A DNA stretch of 64,000 nucleotides from a virus. Positions within the stretch are counted from its first letter, which is position 1. Every line of letters begins with the position of its first letter. Of the stretch, positions 49,333 to 58,883 are shown piece by piece. The DNA lies in IMG/VR virus record IMGVR_UViG_3300028423_000904, positions 1 through 64,000 of that record. One strand, 5' to 3'. The notes beneath the pieces were generated by a model that was given only the letters and a program-made list of their open reading frames with translations, made no database searches and was not told the origin of the DNA. Position numbers and translations under genes: made by a program.

Positions 49333-51063
49333 TTACAAGGTTCCACTGTAAAGATCTGAAATTTCAGATCCGGTAAGTGGCCTTGCCCAGAGACGATATT
49401 GGTCAATCCAACCACTAAGTGGTTTGCTTGAAGTTCCCTGGTATGACCTTGGATGGTTACCAATGGTAATGTCACCACCAGCGGGGCGATTGTCTATGTC
49501 GGTTGATCCAACTTCAACATTATCCAGATAAATTTTGGTTATACCAGTATTTCCGCGTGTCACAACGACGTGATGCCATGTGTCTGCGGTAATGGTCCCA
49601 GTGCTAGAAACAGTTGTCCCGCCCTCTGAAACAAGCTCTAGGGTGTTGTCGCTGCGTATCTGCAAAACACGACCATTGTTAGAACCATTCTGGCTTGACC
49701 AGACGATCTGCTCCTGTCCTAAGCTTCCTGATGGTATTTTAACCCAAGTTGATGTAGCAAAAGTTTCACTTTCAACGAGAACATCAGACGATCCAGTCAA
49801 TTCTATATCACCCCCAGCAAAGAACATAGATCCATTATCGTTTACGCCTCGCTCGAACAGTGGATATTCCTCTCTTACATTTTCAGCACCTCCTACCCAT
49901 ACTGGACCAAATTTTGTGCCATTTGTTGCTGACCCTGAGTCATCTGTCACAGTGTCACCATATACAAGGAAATAATCAGTGAACACTGTGTCACGAGGAA
50001 CCGTTGTTTCATAATATGCAATCCATGCATCACCACCAAGGGCAGGTCCATCAAATACAGCATCACCATAGATACCGTTTAGGTCGTGTGGCCCTGACAC
50101 GGTCCCTGTTCCAGGATACAAATCAATAAAAGCATATGGTGTTGCGCCTGTGGCGACTAGTATGTTTTCTTCATTACTTCCAGTAAACCCACCCAAAACA
50201 TTTCGTCCTGTCCATTCATATCTGTCGCCATTTTTGGTAATCCATATTGGAATATCCACTGTGCTATCTGATGAAAAATCATAATCAAGACTTGGTGATG
50301 CTACAATGGCAACATCATTTGTTAAGTCAGAAACATCACTCGATGTAAGTTCTGTTCCAGTCCAAATTTTTAGATCCGTAATAATTTGCGAACCATAAGC
50401 AACACGATCGTTTGTGCCGTCACCACTTCCTTTGAGTGTTGCTCCAATCTCAAATTGTGCAGCTAGACCAGTATCAGGGTGTTGAGCACTGGAGAAGCTA
50501 TCAGTGCCCAAGAGAACGTCGTTGAAGTAGAATGAAACATTGTTGGAAGCATCTGCTGTTATAGTGTATCTACCACCATCGCCATGAGCTTGGTCAGCAT
50601 TTGCACCTGAAGGTGTTAGTTGTGATTCGGCTTGCCCTTCAGCCCCCACATACATTACCGGTTTTCCTGTTGTGCGGTCTACATCAAAACGCAAAACATC
50701 CCAATTTGAGGTTGCAGATGTATTTGCAAATGCACCCAAAATAACAGAGTTTTTGCTTGGGTCTTCTCCAGGGTAGATCACAGTTGAAATACTCCAGGCA
50801 GTATCTTTTGGCAATAGTGTCGAAAGACTGACAGGCACTTGCATATAATCATCAGTGCCATCATAATACAGTCCAGTGCTGAACAAGGTAGGTTTCACTT
50901 GTGAAGCGGAACCTGCTCTATTTGCTGTTAATAAATTGTCAGCACTGTTGGTTACTGAATCACCATCCGCCGAATCCAGTGACAAGATAAAAACTTCTTC
51001 ACTTCCAAAGCTTCTGTCACTGCCTGATATCAGACCGCCATCTTGTATCATTCCTGGTAGCAT
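49333..51063 (-). CDS. LamG-domain adhesin with two lectin-like domains
   Basis: 576 aa. Two concanavalin/LamG-like domains are visible: residues about 50-230 (FSTGLYYDGTDDYMQVPVSL ... GRYTITADASNNVSFYFNDV ... FEIGATLKGSGDG) and about 430-570 (TFATSTWVKIPSGSLG ... WHHVVVTRGNTGITKIYLDN ... GWIDQYRLWARPLTGSEISD). A middle domain (about 265-410) carries SAT/Trp motifs. Both LamG domains match the paired domains of the 1342-aa protein at 54460-58488. Carbohydrate binding at the host surface is likely. Confidence 0.75.
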   Translation of the reverse strand: MLPGMIQDGGLISGSDRSFGSEEVFILSLDSADGDSVTNSADNLLTANRAGSASQVKPTLFSTGLYYDGTDDYMQVPVSLSTLLPKDTAWSISTVIYPGEDPSKNSVILGAFANTSATSNWDVLRFDVDRTTGKPVMYVGAEGQAESQLTPSGANADQAHGDGGRYTITADASNNVSFYFNDVLLGTDSFSSAQHPDTGLAAQFEIGATLKGSGDGTNDRVAYGSQIITDLKIWTGTELTSSDVSDLTNDVAIVASPSLDYDFSSDSTVDIPIWITKNGDRYEWTGRNVLGGFTGSNEENILVATGATPYAFIDLYPGTGTVSGPHDLNGIYGDAVFDGPALGGDAWIAYYETTVPRDTVFTDYFLVYGDTVTDDSGSATNGTKFGPVWVGGAENVREEYPLFERGVNDNGSMFFAGGDIELTGSSDVLVESETFATSTWVKIPSGSLGQEQIVWSSQNGSNNGRVLQIRSDNTLELVSEGGTTVSSTGTITADTWHHVVVTRGNTGITKIYLDNVEVGSTDIDNRPAGGDITIGNHPRSYQGTSSKPLSGWIDQYRLWARPLTGSEISDLYSGTL

Positions 51064-51075
51064 ACGGTATTCCTT

Positions 51076-52905
51076 TTATGAACGTGGATGCGGAGTTCTT
51101 GGTGGATCAAACGCCGCCGTATAAACTGGTTCGCCTGAAGTAAGACGAACATCTGAAATATATCCATCATACGGCGCAGGGCTTATTCCGCGGCCAATCC
51201 AAATTTGTTCACTGTCACCACCAAAGTTAAATCCACTACTTGTAGTTTGAGCATCTACCTCTCCGTCAAAATAGAGTCGAATAGTTCCAGATTCTCTTAC
51301 AAGAGCAACGTGGTGCCATGTTTCGTCTGTTACTGCACTGTCAAATGTAATGTTTGGGCCGCCGTTGGTTTGCAGTCTGATTCGTCTTCCATTACCCTGG
51401 TCGATAAGCAATCTCCAAGTATTATTGTTAAAGAAGTTACTGTCATAATCACCTACAATTTGTGCAACACCTGATGTTGGTGCTGAGCTATCACGCCACA
51501 CCCAAGCTTCAATACACAGATCTCCATTTCCCAGATATTGAGCAGGAAGTGCACCTCCAGGAGTATAAACCCGTGAATCACTTCCTGCTGTGAAATTACC
51601 GCTCTGTGCATCAGATAGAAGGAATGGATCATCATTTGTATATGAGAACAACTGTGATGACATGCTGATACTGTTGTTACTATAATCAACGATATCACCA
51701 TCCATCGGAACCAAGAGCACAACATTACTAAATGTTGGCTGTGGTGGCTCTTCAGCACCTGGCTCAATTCCGGTAATCGCATTGATAAAGATACGATCAG
51801 AAGTAAGTGCCTTATAGAAAAGTAGATCTTCAGCATTTGCAGTGGTTGAAAGAACAGGAGGGTTTCCTGCTGCAAACTCATATCCATATCCGTATGTAAT
51901 AGTTCTGCTGCCTGTTCCGTCCTGAACAACACGTATATGTCCTGATTGACCTGGTTTTGCGTTTGATGGAGTTTCAAGTATACGATCGCCATCTAGTGTA
52001 ATTGTAAAGTTTATTCCTGAACTCAAATCAAACGGAATTAACCCGCTGACATCGCTGAGTGTTTTTTCTTCAACTGAAGTCCATAGTTGATCAGTGCTAA
52101 TCAATCTATCCGGGGTGTTGTCAAGATATTCGGCTTCTGTCGCTTCTGGCAAGTATGCAATACCAACCGTTCCGGAGGTGATGTCGTCACCTGAAACCGT
52201 TACACTGCCAGGAACATGTGTAATTGTAGCAACGCCGCCTACATCTGTTACTGTGATTTCTGCACCCACAAAATTAAGTGTGGAAGCTTCGGTAACAACG
52301 CCTGAGCCTTCTTCTTGAACATTTACACCTGATGTGAGATTGAGTATCGTATTGTTATTTGCGTCGATTGTCTTATTGGTAAGTGTTTGTGTATCAGTCG
52401 TGCCAACAATATTGCCTGTAACACCATGAACACCAGATGTGGGGTTATCAACTTCTGATCCGTGTGCAAGGTTGCTAATTGAATTGTTGTCAGCATCAAT
52501 TGTCTTGTTGGTAAGCGTTTGTGAATCTGACGTTCCAACTACATCGCCAGTTGGCACACTTTTACCACTGTCAATAATTGTTGAAGCGCCCCATTCAACG
52601 AAATTGCCTGAAGCACCAGAAGGAGTTTCGGTTTCGCCACCTACTTCGATCCACGTAGCAGCACCCGAAGCGTTGCCTGTGCAATAGTAAAGTTCATTCC
52701 CGTTCGTATCTAACCAAAAATCACCAATGTTATATGAGTCATCAGTTGCTAAAGGCGCCCTTGCAACAGTAGCGATAAATGAAACGCTGTCTGCAACGTT
52801 ATCTAGTTGTGTTCTTAAATCACCCGCATCAATTTCTCCCACACCGTTTGTGGGAAATAATGCATCAGTCTGATTTCTAAAACTATCTGGATTTAATTTG
52901 GCCAT
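51076..52905 (-). CDS. Tail fibre with shaft repeats and C-terminal LamG domain
   Basis: 609 aa. An N-terminal anchor (PTNGVGEIDAGDLRTQLDNV, about 19-38) is followed by a chitin-binding-like GDFWLDTNGNELYYCTGN, then shaft repeats of the SQTLTNKTIDADNNSISNL / TQTLTNKTIDANNNTILNL type (about 127-190), a middle beta domain (about 290-375), and a LamG lectin domain (about 395-600: GDLCIEAWVWRD, WHHVALVRESGTIRLYFDGE). TLTNKTI repeats are common in trimeric phage fibres. Late box and SD GGAGAGGA upstream. Confidence 0.8.
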   Translation of the reverse strand: MAKLNPDSFRNQTDALFPTNGVGEIDAGDLRTQLDNVADSVSFIATVARAPLATDDSYNIGDFWLDTNGNELYYCTGNASGAATWIEVGGETETPSGASGNFVEWGASTIIDSGKSVPTGDVVGTSDSQTLTNKTIDADNNSISNLAHGSEVDNPTSGVHGVTGNIVGTTDTQTLTNKTIDANNNTILNLTSGVNVQEEGSGVVTEASTLNFVGAEITVTDVGGVATITHVPGSVTVSGDDITSGTVGIAYLPEATEAEYLDNTPDRLISTDQLWTSVEEKTLSDVSGLIPFDLSSGINFTITLDGDRILETPSNAKPGQSGHIRVVQDGTGSRTITYGYGYEFAAGNPPVLSTTANAEDLLFYKALTSDRIFINAITGIEPGAEEPPQPTFSNVVLLVPMDGDIVDYSNNSISMSSQLFSYTNDDPFLLSDAQSGNFTAGSDSRVYTPGGALPAQYLGNGDLCIEAWVWRDSSAPTSGVAQIVGDYDSNFFNNNTWRLLIDQGNGRRIRLQTNGGPNITFDSAVTDETWHHVALVRESGTIRLYFDGEVDAQTTSSGFNFGGDSEQIWIGRGISPAPYDGYISDVRLTSGEPVYTAAFDPPRTPHPRS

Positions 52906-52926
52906 GCGTTGATCCTCTCCGTGTAA

Positions 52927-52933
52927 TATTTAT
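52927..52933 (-). promoter_or_regulatory. Late promoter box for 51076-52905
   Basis: ATAAATA on the minus strand (GATAAATATTAC context), 21 nt before the ATG at 52905. Confidence 0.55.
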
Positions 52934-52947
52934 CGGATCAAGCAAAA

Positions 52948-53946
52948 TTAAGTTTCACCCTTGATGCCAAATTCAGCGGCTTTCGCATCAGCGACTGTCC
53001 ATCCAAGTCCTGTACCAGGATCAGTTGTAAAAATTTCCTGGAAACCTTGTTTGGTTGTAGATATCGCTTGTTGAGCTCCTTCACCGTCGGTGGCATTTGA
53101 ACGTGTAATTAGTCGTATATTTCCGAGAGGAGAGTCAACTGAACCATTAAAGGCACGGGCCGTTACGCCCGTTCCAACAACCACATAACCACTATCAAAA
53201 TCTGTTGTTAGTGTTCCTGCGGTGAATGTAGAGCGATGCCCATTCGTTTGTGTAGAGATCGTATCAGAATCATCAAAACCGAGCTCATCAATACTTGTAT
53301 AATCGCCAGTCCAGTCGTTATATGTTCCATTGGCAGCTGGTTTGGTCTGAATGTAACGCATGTTCTGCGTAGGGCGTCCATCGGTCACCATGATTCCTGA
53401 ATAACGCCCACGCCCACCATTTGGATCCAATCGTGGGTTAAGAGCACCAATACCAAGAGATCCTACTCCTGTTCTGCCACTGGTTCCAATAGTATCCCCA
53501 CTGTAAGATGCATGTAATGATCCATTGTCATATACTTCGATGGCACCAGTTGTTCCGTTTATAAGAATACGAATATCAATTCGTAAACGAGTATTCATTG
53601 GTCTCCAAGTGCTAGAAAATGTGTTCCATGCAGCACCGTCGTAATAATCACAACGAATGTTTGAATCTGGGTCATATTTGTAGATACGGAAAAGAGCACC
53701 ACCACTATTGTCATAAACACTTATGATTGATCCATCAGTCCAGTAAACTTCAGGCATTCTAAAATCAAAAGCGATCCACGCTTCAGTTACCGGTGTCCAG
53801 CTTAAAATGCCTGTGGGGCTGTCTTTATTGGTTGCAATGCCTTCCTGACAGTATGGCGCAATATCTGTGGATGATGTGGTGGTCCCCGCATTTGCTGTGC
53901 CATCATAGATGTCATAAAATGTAGTTGCATAAGCGATTAGTGACAT
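52948..53946 (-). CDS. Fibre/adhesin protein, paralogue D
   Basis: 332 aa and the most divergent of the four-member family: SPTGILSWTPVTEAWIAFDF, LRIDIRILINGTTGAIEVYD, MRYIQTKPAANGTYNDWTGD, ITRSNATDGEGAQQ, and the end DAKAAEFGIKGET. It stands apart from A-C, separated by two LamG genes, and has its own late promoter. Confidence 0.7.
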   Translation of the reverse strand: MSLIAYATTFYDIYDGTANAGTTTSSTDIAPYCQEGIATNKDSPTGILSWTPVTEAWIAFDFRMPEVYWTDGSIISVYDNSGGALFRIYKYDPDSNIRCDYYDGAAWNTFSSTWRPMNTRLRIDIRILINGTTGAIEVYDNGSLHASYSGDTIGTSGRTGVGSLGIGALNPRLDPNGGRGRYSGIMVTDGRPTQNMRYIQTKPAANGTYNDWTGDYTSIDELGFDDSDTISTQTNGHRSTFTAGTLTTDFDSGYVVVGTGVTARAFNGSVDSPLGNIRLITRSNATDGEGAQQAISTTKQGFQEIFTTDPGTGLGWTVADAKAAEFGIKGET

Positions 53947-53970
53947 AACGGTTCCTTGAATTTTGTCATG

Positions 53971-53977
53971 TATTTAT
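53971..53977 (-). promoter_or_regulatory. Late promoter box for 52948-53946
   Basis: ATAAATA on the minus strand (AATAAATACATG context), 24 nt before the ATG at 53946; SD AAGGAAC between. Confidence 0.55.
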
Positions 53978-53980
53978 TGC

Positions 53981-54424
53981 TTAACCGACATCAGTATGTT
54001 TACCAACCATGTTCCATTTATCAGCGGAAATCTTGATAATACTAACTAAAGAATTTTGACCAAATAATGCCGCGGATCCAGCTGACACATTGTTAAGTGT
54101 TACACCTGTATCAGCTGAAACAGTTGTTAGTCCTGCACCGTCTTGGATTATGGTAACCACTGTGCCAATTGGAAAAGCAACACTTGCATTCGCTGGAATA
54201 GTGATTGTGTTTGCACTGGCATTATTCATAACAACAATATTGTTTAGATCAGAAAGCGCCAGCGTATAAGTGGCCCCAGTCTGTGTATTCACTGAATAGA
54301 CATGAATATCTGCAATTTCTTGCAGAGTTGTCTGGCGACTGTTCCCGCCCTGAACAATATGCACACTCTCTGTACCATCTAATGTGCCAGCATTTGTAAG
54401 ATCAGTGATTCCTTTATTGGTCAT
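53981..54424 (-). CDS. Small fibre protein: anchor domain plus shuffled beta module
   Basis: 147 aa in two parts. Residues 1-45 (GITDLTNAGTLDGTESVHIV, then QGGNSRQTTLQEIADI) match the N-terminus of the 590-aa fibre at 60971, and so look like a virion-attachment domain. Residues about 48-140 (NTQTGATYTLALSDLNNIVV ... NNASANTITIPANA ... TGVTLNNVSAG) match the module in 19027-19554 and 58488-58874. A clear case of domain recombination. Late box upstream. Confidence 0.75.
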   Translation of the reverse strand: MTNKGITDLTNAGTLDGTESVHIVQGGNSRQTTLQEIADIHVYSVNTQTGATYTLALSDLNNIVVMNNASANTITIPANASVAFPIGTVVTIIQDGAGLTTVSADTGVTLNNVSAGSAALFGQNSLVSIIKISADKWNMVGKHTDVG

Positions 54425-54443
54425 TGGATATCCTTGTTATGTA

Positions 54444-54450
54444 GTATTTA
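54444..54450 (-). promoter_or_regulatory. Late promoter box for 53981-54424
   Basis: ATAAATA on the minus strand (GAATAAATACTAC context), 19 nt before the ATG at 54424; SD AAGGAT between. Confidence 0.55.
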
Positions 54451-54459
54451 TTCTAAATC

Positions 54460-57400
54460 CTAGTCAGGAAGTTTTCTTGAAATATAGTTATAAACCCACT
54501 CTCTTTCAGAAGTTCTTAATACACGATCAATAAAGATTAAGTTATAAATTCGTCCGCCTGGTGACATTCCAAAACTTTTTGATGGTCTATCAAAAAATGT
54601 CATTGCTCCTGTTGCATTACTTGCAGATGGTGTAAATGTTGAATCACCTGAATATATGTTAAATTGATTTGAATTTAAATGATATTCAGGATTGAAACCT
54701 TCTTGGTAGTATCCTTGTATAACATAATTTGATGTTGTGTCTGAAATTGTGTCAGACGTATACACATTAAATGTAGGATTTCCACTTGATCCTGAACTAA
54801 CAAACCACCTCCAGGCATTATTTGAAGTTCCTGATCTATCTTCAATACCAAAACTTGATCCAATCTCTGCTGTTGCCCAATCACCAGTAGAAAATATAGT
54901 ACTAAGATTATTAGGATTTGTTGACCCGCTAGGACGTATTGCTGCTGCAAATTCACTACCTGTTCCGTCATGGAGGAAATTAAATGAACTGTTATCTCCT
55001 GTGATATTACTCATATCAGCCCCTCCCCCTGTTTCAAGCCAGTATTTTCCATCACTTATTTTTAAAAGAGGTTTATCAGTTCCAGCCGGCCCACTTTGCA
55101 TGTGGATCCCAGGAATCTCTTCAAGAGAAACATTATCCCATTCTACCCAAGCACCATTAGTAGACATATTGCCATTAGATAAAATAAAATTTCCTGTTGT
55201 TGTAGGAGTTATAATGTATATATATGTCCCGATGCTTAGTGTTCCGCTAGTATCAGTGCCTCCAAATAAAAATCTAAAATTTGTTCCTGTGCTAGCTGCC
55301 ACGATATCGAATTTAATAAGATATGGAACACCTATAGTTGGTGTAAAGTTGTCTAATATGGCATAACCGGCTGTTGCGTCTCCATTAGTAATTCGTAAAC
55401 GACCATTTTCTTGTGATAAGTTTGATGCGGCATCACCAGGAATCCAACCTGATGTATCTGTGTCAAATGTTCCATTTGTTATTAACTCACCACTCCAATC
55501 ATGTTGTTGTCCCTTATCAAGAATAATATGAACAGGATCATCATTTGCAGAAACTTGTGTTCTTGCACCCTGCGATCCTGTGAACATCGTGCTTGTATCA
55601 CTCGGGTCATACCATCTCATAACATCATTTGTGCTTAAAAGATTGTAAATTGTAATTGAAGTCCCTAGATTATAAAGATCTTTTACATCTGCAGGTGATA
55701 GTGCGTATTCATAGACACGAAAGTCGTCAATCCATCCTTGGAATTTTCGATCAAAAGTGGACTCGGGGGTATTGTCACCAATGGTTAAATCTGCTCCTGA
55801 TGGACGATCATCCATAAGAGTGTTTGAATCAATTTCCTGACCGTCAAGATAAAGTCGACCAGTTCCTCCGCGTTCTCTGACAAATACACAATGATACCAT
55901 TTGCTTCCTCCTATTGGGTAGTCAGTTGTATCAAGTAGCAATTGACTTGATCCATTAGCAACACCCTGTAAAGTGTTATCACTCTCAATACGTAATCCTC
56001 TGCCTGTTCCAACGCCGCTTTGTGTTGACCAAAGAAACTGTCTTCTATTTAACCCAGCAGGGTCTAACCAAAACCATAATGATACAGAGACATCACCACT
56101 TTCAAGTAATCCGGTGGTATTACTAATTTGAATATGACTTTCTGCTGTGTCTGATGCTCCGTTGAAATGCAATGCTCCTTGGCTATCTATACTCGTTGGA
56201 ATTGGGCTGTCTGGAATGATATCTGAAGCCATCCATAATGCTCCAGAAATTGTGCCATTTCTATTATTGCCAGAAACATCAGTAACAGTTGAACCAGTGT
56301 TATCGTCAAAATTCATTTCAAGGGCTGGTGTATATGGAACACCAGATCCTGATGAAAGGTCTGCTACTTCCTGGGCAGTGAATTCTGTTCCGTTGTAGAT
56401 TGCAAGGTGAGTGATAATTTGGCTTCCGTAGCTAACACCATCCGTACTGCCTCCGCCACCTCCATATGCAGTGGCACCAATTTCAAATTGATCTAATAGT
56501 CGTGTAGTTGGGTGATTAGCACTATCAAATGACCCAGTGCCTAATAATTCATTGCCATAATAGAAATTAATATTGTTCAATGCGTCGCAAGTAATAGTAT
56601 AACGTCCAGGATCTCCTCCCCAGTGTACGGTATTCCCTGATCCATCAATTGGAACAATCAATTCCTGTGCCTGTCCTTCACGAGCAATTAAGAATCTTGG
56701 CGCTCCTGAAGACGGATCGAAGTCAAAGCGAATAGCATCCCATAGAGCACCGGTTTGATTATATTGAGCGCCAAGTATAGTTCGATTACTAGCATCTACT
56801 GTATGACGAGGATAATATTCAAAAGTAACACTCCACGCAGTGTCTACAGGTATCAGTGTTGTTCCAAGATTAACTGGCACCCTTACATAATCATCTACCC
56901 CATCAAACCAAATACCATTTGTAAATGTTTCGGGAAATTCAATTTTTGACACATAACCGACACGTTCTGGTTGATATTCGTTATCAGATTCATTGATAAC
57001 CAATACATTATCTATATTTTGCATGTTCATGTAAATGGTGTAATCATTTATACCTATAGAACTTGCTTCAACAATGCCGCCGTCTGAAATATCACCAGCC
57101 CATTGTCTAATTACACGCATGGTTCCGTTAAAATCACCATTTGCTTGGCCACTTGTAGAACCTAGAGGAAATTCGCTGTTTGAAATTGACGGAAGTCCAG
57201 ATGATATAGCTGTTTCTGTAGATCCGTTGATTGAAGTATTGAGTTCGCTAGTTGTATTTCTCCATGCAACATTAAAGTCAGTAAAATAACCAGACTGTGG
57301 TCTAGCTGCGGGTGTATGTGTATAAACAGTTCCGCCTGCAACCAATTGTGTCTCCCAGGGAAGATCACCACCAAAATGTGTGCCTGTGTTTTCAGACCAA

Positions 57401-58488
57401 CGTATGAGGTATCTGTTATTATTATCTACCCCGTTATTCCAGCCAGTCAGGTAGTTTGTTGTGTCTCCACCTATGCCTGAAACATTGAGTTTACCATTAA
57501 ACGCAAAGCTGTATGCACTTGCTGAATATGTCATATCAGAAGCATTGATATAAAATGTTTCTGCCTCCAATGTGTTATATGTGGTTGATGGATTATCAAT
57601 ATAACTTGAGGGCGGGCGACTATGAGGTTCAATTTGAAAGAATCCACAATGTATTCCGGTACCAGCTGTTCCTGTATATGCAACTTCGCCATTTGTATTC
57701 GTTGTGGGTGTTCCTGAATCCACAAACATAAGACCAAATTTTTCACTGACAGTGGTAGAATCTTGATTCATCACAGCCCAAATTCGATACAGACCATTAC
57801 CAAAATCTTCTATTCCCGAACCACCCAAGGATATCCCTGTGGCATTTTCTTGTGTTACAACGCCTTCTTGGAGATCGTATGTAACTAACGCATAGTTGTT
57901 CCCACCTGCGTAAAGCCACCAAGCAACATATCTTTGATCAATATCTTTTACGAAACATGATAATGAATACCAACCAATAGGCCAGTTGTTGTCTCGTATT
58001 ACAACTCCCTTTTCTTCGTTGGTTGTATCAGTAATCGTCATGCGTGTCATACTGGCGTTACTGTCAGGACCAGTTGCGTCGTTTGCAGTTAGCGTGACGC
58101 TATCACCACGATAGATAGCCCACAATCCATCAGCAACACCAGCCACGGGATCATTTGAATATGGAACCTGGTTATTTGAATTTAATTCAAATAGCAAGCC
58201 TTCGTTGACCCATTCAGATCCGTTGTAAATGTAATGTGGGTATCTTGCTTCATTGGCAATTGCCGTTTGCATAATACCGTTTGCATCGAAATATGTGGCT
58301 GTGCTGTTTCTTGTAAAAACACACATGCTGGAAAAATCAGTATCTACGCCGTTTTCACGAAAATAATCGTTTTCAAAATCACAGACAGTGTCTGGTTCAA
58401 TACTATTTGCGGTGTAATCAACAACTACACCTCCATTTGTATTGCGTAGCGATACAGAATTGAGAATTCCAATTGCGGTTCCAAGCAT
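54460..58488 (-). CDS. Large multidomain tail adhesin (1342 aa)
   Basis: The largest minus-strand protein. Residues about 55-110 have the pattern VFTRNSTATYFDANGIMQTA, ANEARYPHYI, GLLFELN, common in phage receptor-binding proteins. A carbohydrate-module-like domain follows (about 115-310), then a LamG-like domain (about 320-480), a second pair of LamG domains (about 525-720 and 780-960: RQFLWSTQSGVGTGRGLRIE, WYHCVFVRERGGTGRLYLDG), a CBM-like domain (about 1030-1150), and a last lectin-like domain (about 1190-1340) ending RVLRTSEREWVYNYISRKLP. It shares domains with 49333-51063. The start overlaps the upstream stop (taATG). Confidence 0.8.
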   Translation of the reverse strand: MLGTAIGILNSVSLRNTNGGVVVDYTANSIEPDTVCDFENDYFRENGVDTDFSSMCVFTRNSTATYFDANGIMQTAIANEARYPHYIYNGSEWVNEGLLFELNSNNQVPYSNDPVAGVADGLWAIYRGDSVTLTANDATGPDSNASMTRMTITDTTNEEKGVVIRDNNWPIGWYSLSCFVKDIDQRYVAWWLYAGGNNYALVTYDLQEGVVTQENATGISLGGSGIEDFGNGLYRIWAVMNQDSTTVSEKFGLMFVDSGTPTTNTNGEVAYTGTAGTGIHCGFFQIEPHSRPPSSYIDNPSTTYNTLEAETFYINASDMTYSASAYSFAFNGKLNVSGIGGDTTNYLTGWNNGVDNNNRYLIRWSENTGTHFGGDLPWETQLVAGGTVYTHTPAARPQSGYFTDFNVAWRNTTSELNTSINGSTETAISSGLPSISNSEFPLGSTSGQANGDFNGTMRVIRQWAGDISDGGIVEASSIGINDYTIYMNMQNIDNVLVINESDNEYQPERVGYVSKIEFPETFTNGIWFDGVDDYVRVPVNLGTTLIPVDTAWSVTFEYYPRHTVDASNRTILGAQYNQTGALWDAIRFDFDPSSGAPRFLIAREGQAQELIVPIDGSGNTVHWGGDPGRYTITCDALNNINFYYGNELLGTGSFDSANHPTTRLLDQFEIGATAYGGGGGSTDGVSYGSQIITHLAIYNGTEFTAQEVADLSSGSGVPYTPALEMNFDDNTGSTVTDVSGNNRNGTISGALWMASDIIPDSPIPTSIDSQGALHFNGASDTAESHIQISNTTGLLESGDVSVSLWFWLDPAGLNRRQFLWSTQSGVGTGRGLRIESDNTLQGVANGSSQLLLDTTDYPIGGSKWYHCVFVRERGGTGRLYLDGQEIDSNTLMDDRPSGADLTIGDNTPESTFDRKFQGWIDDFRVYEYALSPADVKDLYNLGTSITIYNLLSTNDVMRWYDPSDTSTMFTGSQGARTQVSANDDPVHIILDKGQQHDWSGELITNGTFDTDTSGWIPGDAASNLSQENGRLRITNGDATAGYAILDNFTPTIGVPYLIKFDIVAASTGTNFRFLFGGTDTSGTLSIGTYIYIITPTTTGNFILSNGNMSTNGAWVEWDNVSLEEIPGIHMQSGPAGTDKPLLKISDGKYWLETGGGADMSNITGDNSSFNFLHDGTGSEFAAAIRPSGSTNPNNLSTIFSTGDWATAEIGSSFGIEDRSGTSNNAWRWFVSSGSSGNPTFNVYTSDTISDTTSNYVIQGYYQEGFNPEYHLNSNQFNIYSGDSTFTPSASNATGAMTFFDRPSKSFGMSPGGRIYNLIFIDRVLRTSEREWVYNYISRKLPD

Positions 58489-58874
58489 TAAGCGATTGCT
58501 CCGATTTCACCAGAAATAATCCATGAGTCAGTTCCGGTTTTGATCAAGCTTGCTGCTTTATATTGTCCAGAAATATCTCCACCTCCGGCACTGACACCGT
58601 TTACAGTAACACCAGTATCTCCTGTAACAGAAGTTGTGCCGGCACCGATTTGATATATCACAACTACACTTCCAACATCAAATGCCACTGCGCTATTTGC
58701 TGGTATTGTAACAGTATTTGCACTTGCATTGTTCATCGTTACAACCTGACCGCGATCAGAAAGTGCCAGTGTATAAGTGGTTCCGGTTTGAGCATTCAAA
58801 CTAGCTGTTTCAATAACACTTTCGTCGATTTCAGCACTGTTGAGAAATGTATTTTCTGTTGACGATACTGGCAT
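58488..58874 (-). CDS. Small fibre-tip protein made of the shuffled beta module
   Basis: 128 aa: a short N-terminus (MPVSSTENTFLNSAEIDESV) and one copy of the module SLNAQTGTTYTLALSDRGQV ... NNASANTVTIPAN ... TGVTVNGVSAGGGDI ... SGEIGAIA. The terminal GEIGAIA matches the end of 19027-19554 (GAIGAIA). Coupled to the 1342-aa gene by a one-base overlap, so it may act as its anchor, cap or trimeriser. Confidence 0.7.
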   Translation of the reverse strand: MPVSSTENTFLNSAEIDESVIETASLNAQTGTTYTLALSDRGQVVTMNNASANTVTIPANSAVAFDVGSVVVIYQIGAGTTSVTGDTGVTVNGVSAGGGDISGQYKAASLIKTGTDSWIISGEIGAIA

Positions 58875-58883
58875 TGTAATTCC

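Noticed and set aside
46339-53946. Diversity-generating retroelement driving adhesin variation
   Set aside because: The paralogous adhesins invited the idea, but no reverse transcriptase, template repeat or adenine-biased variable end is visible in the window.
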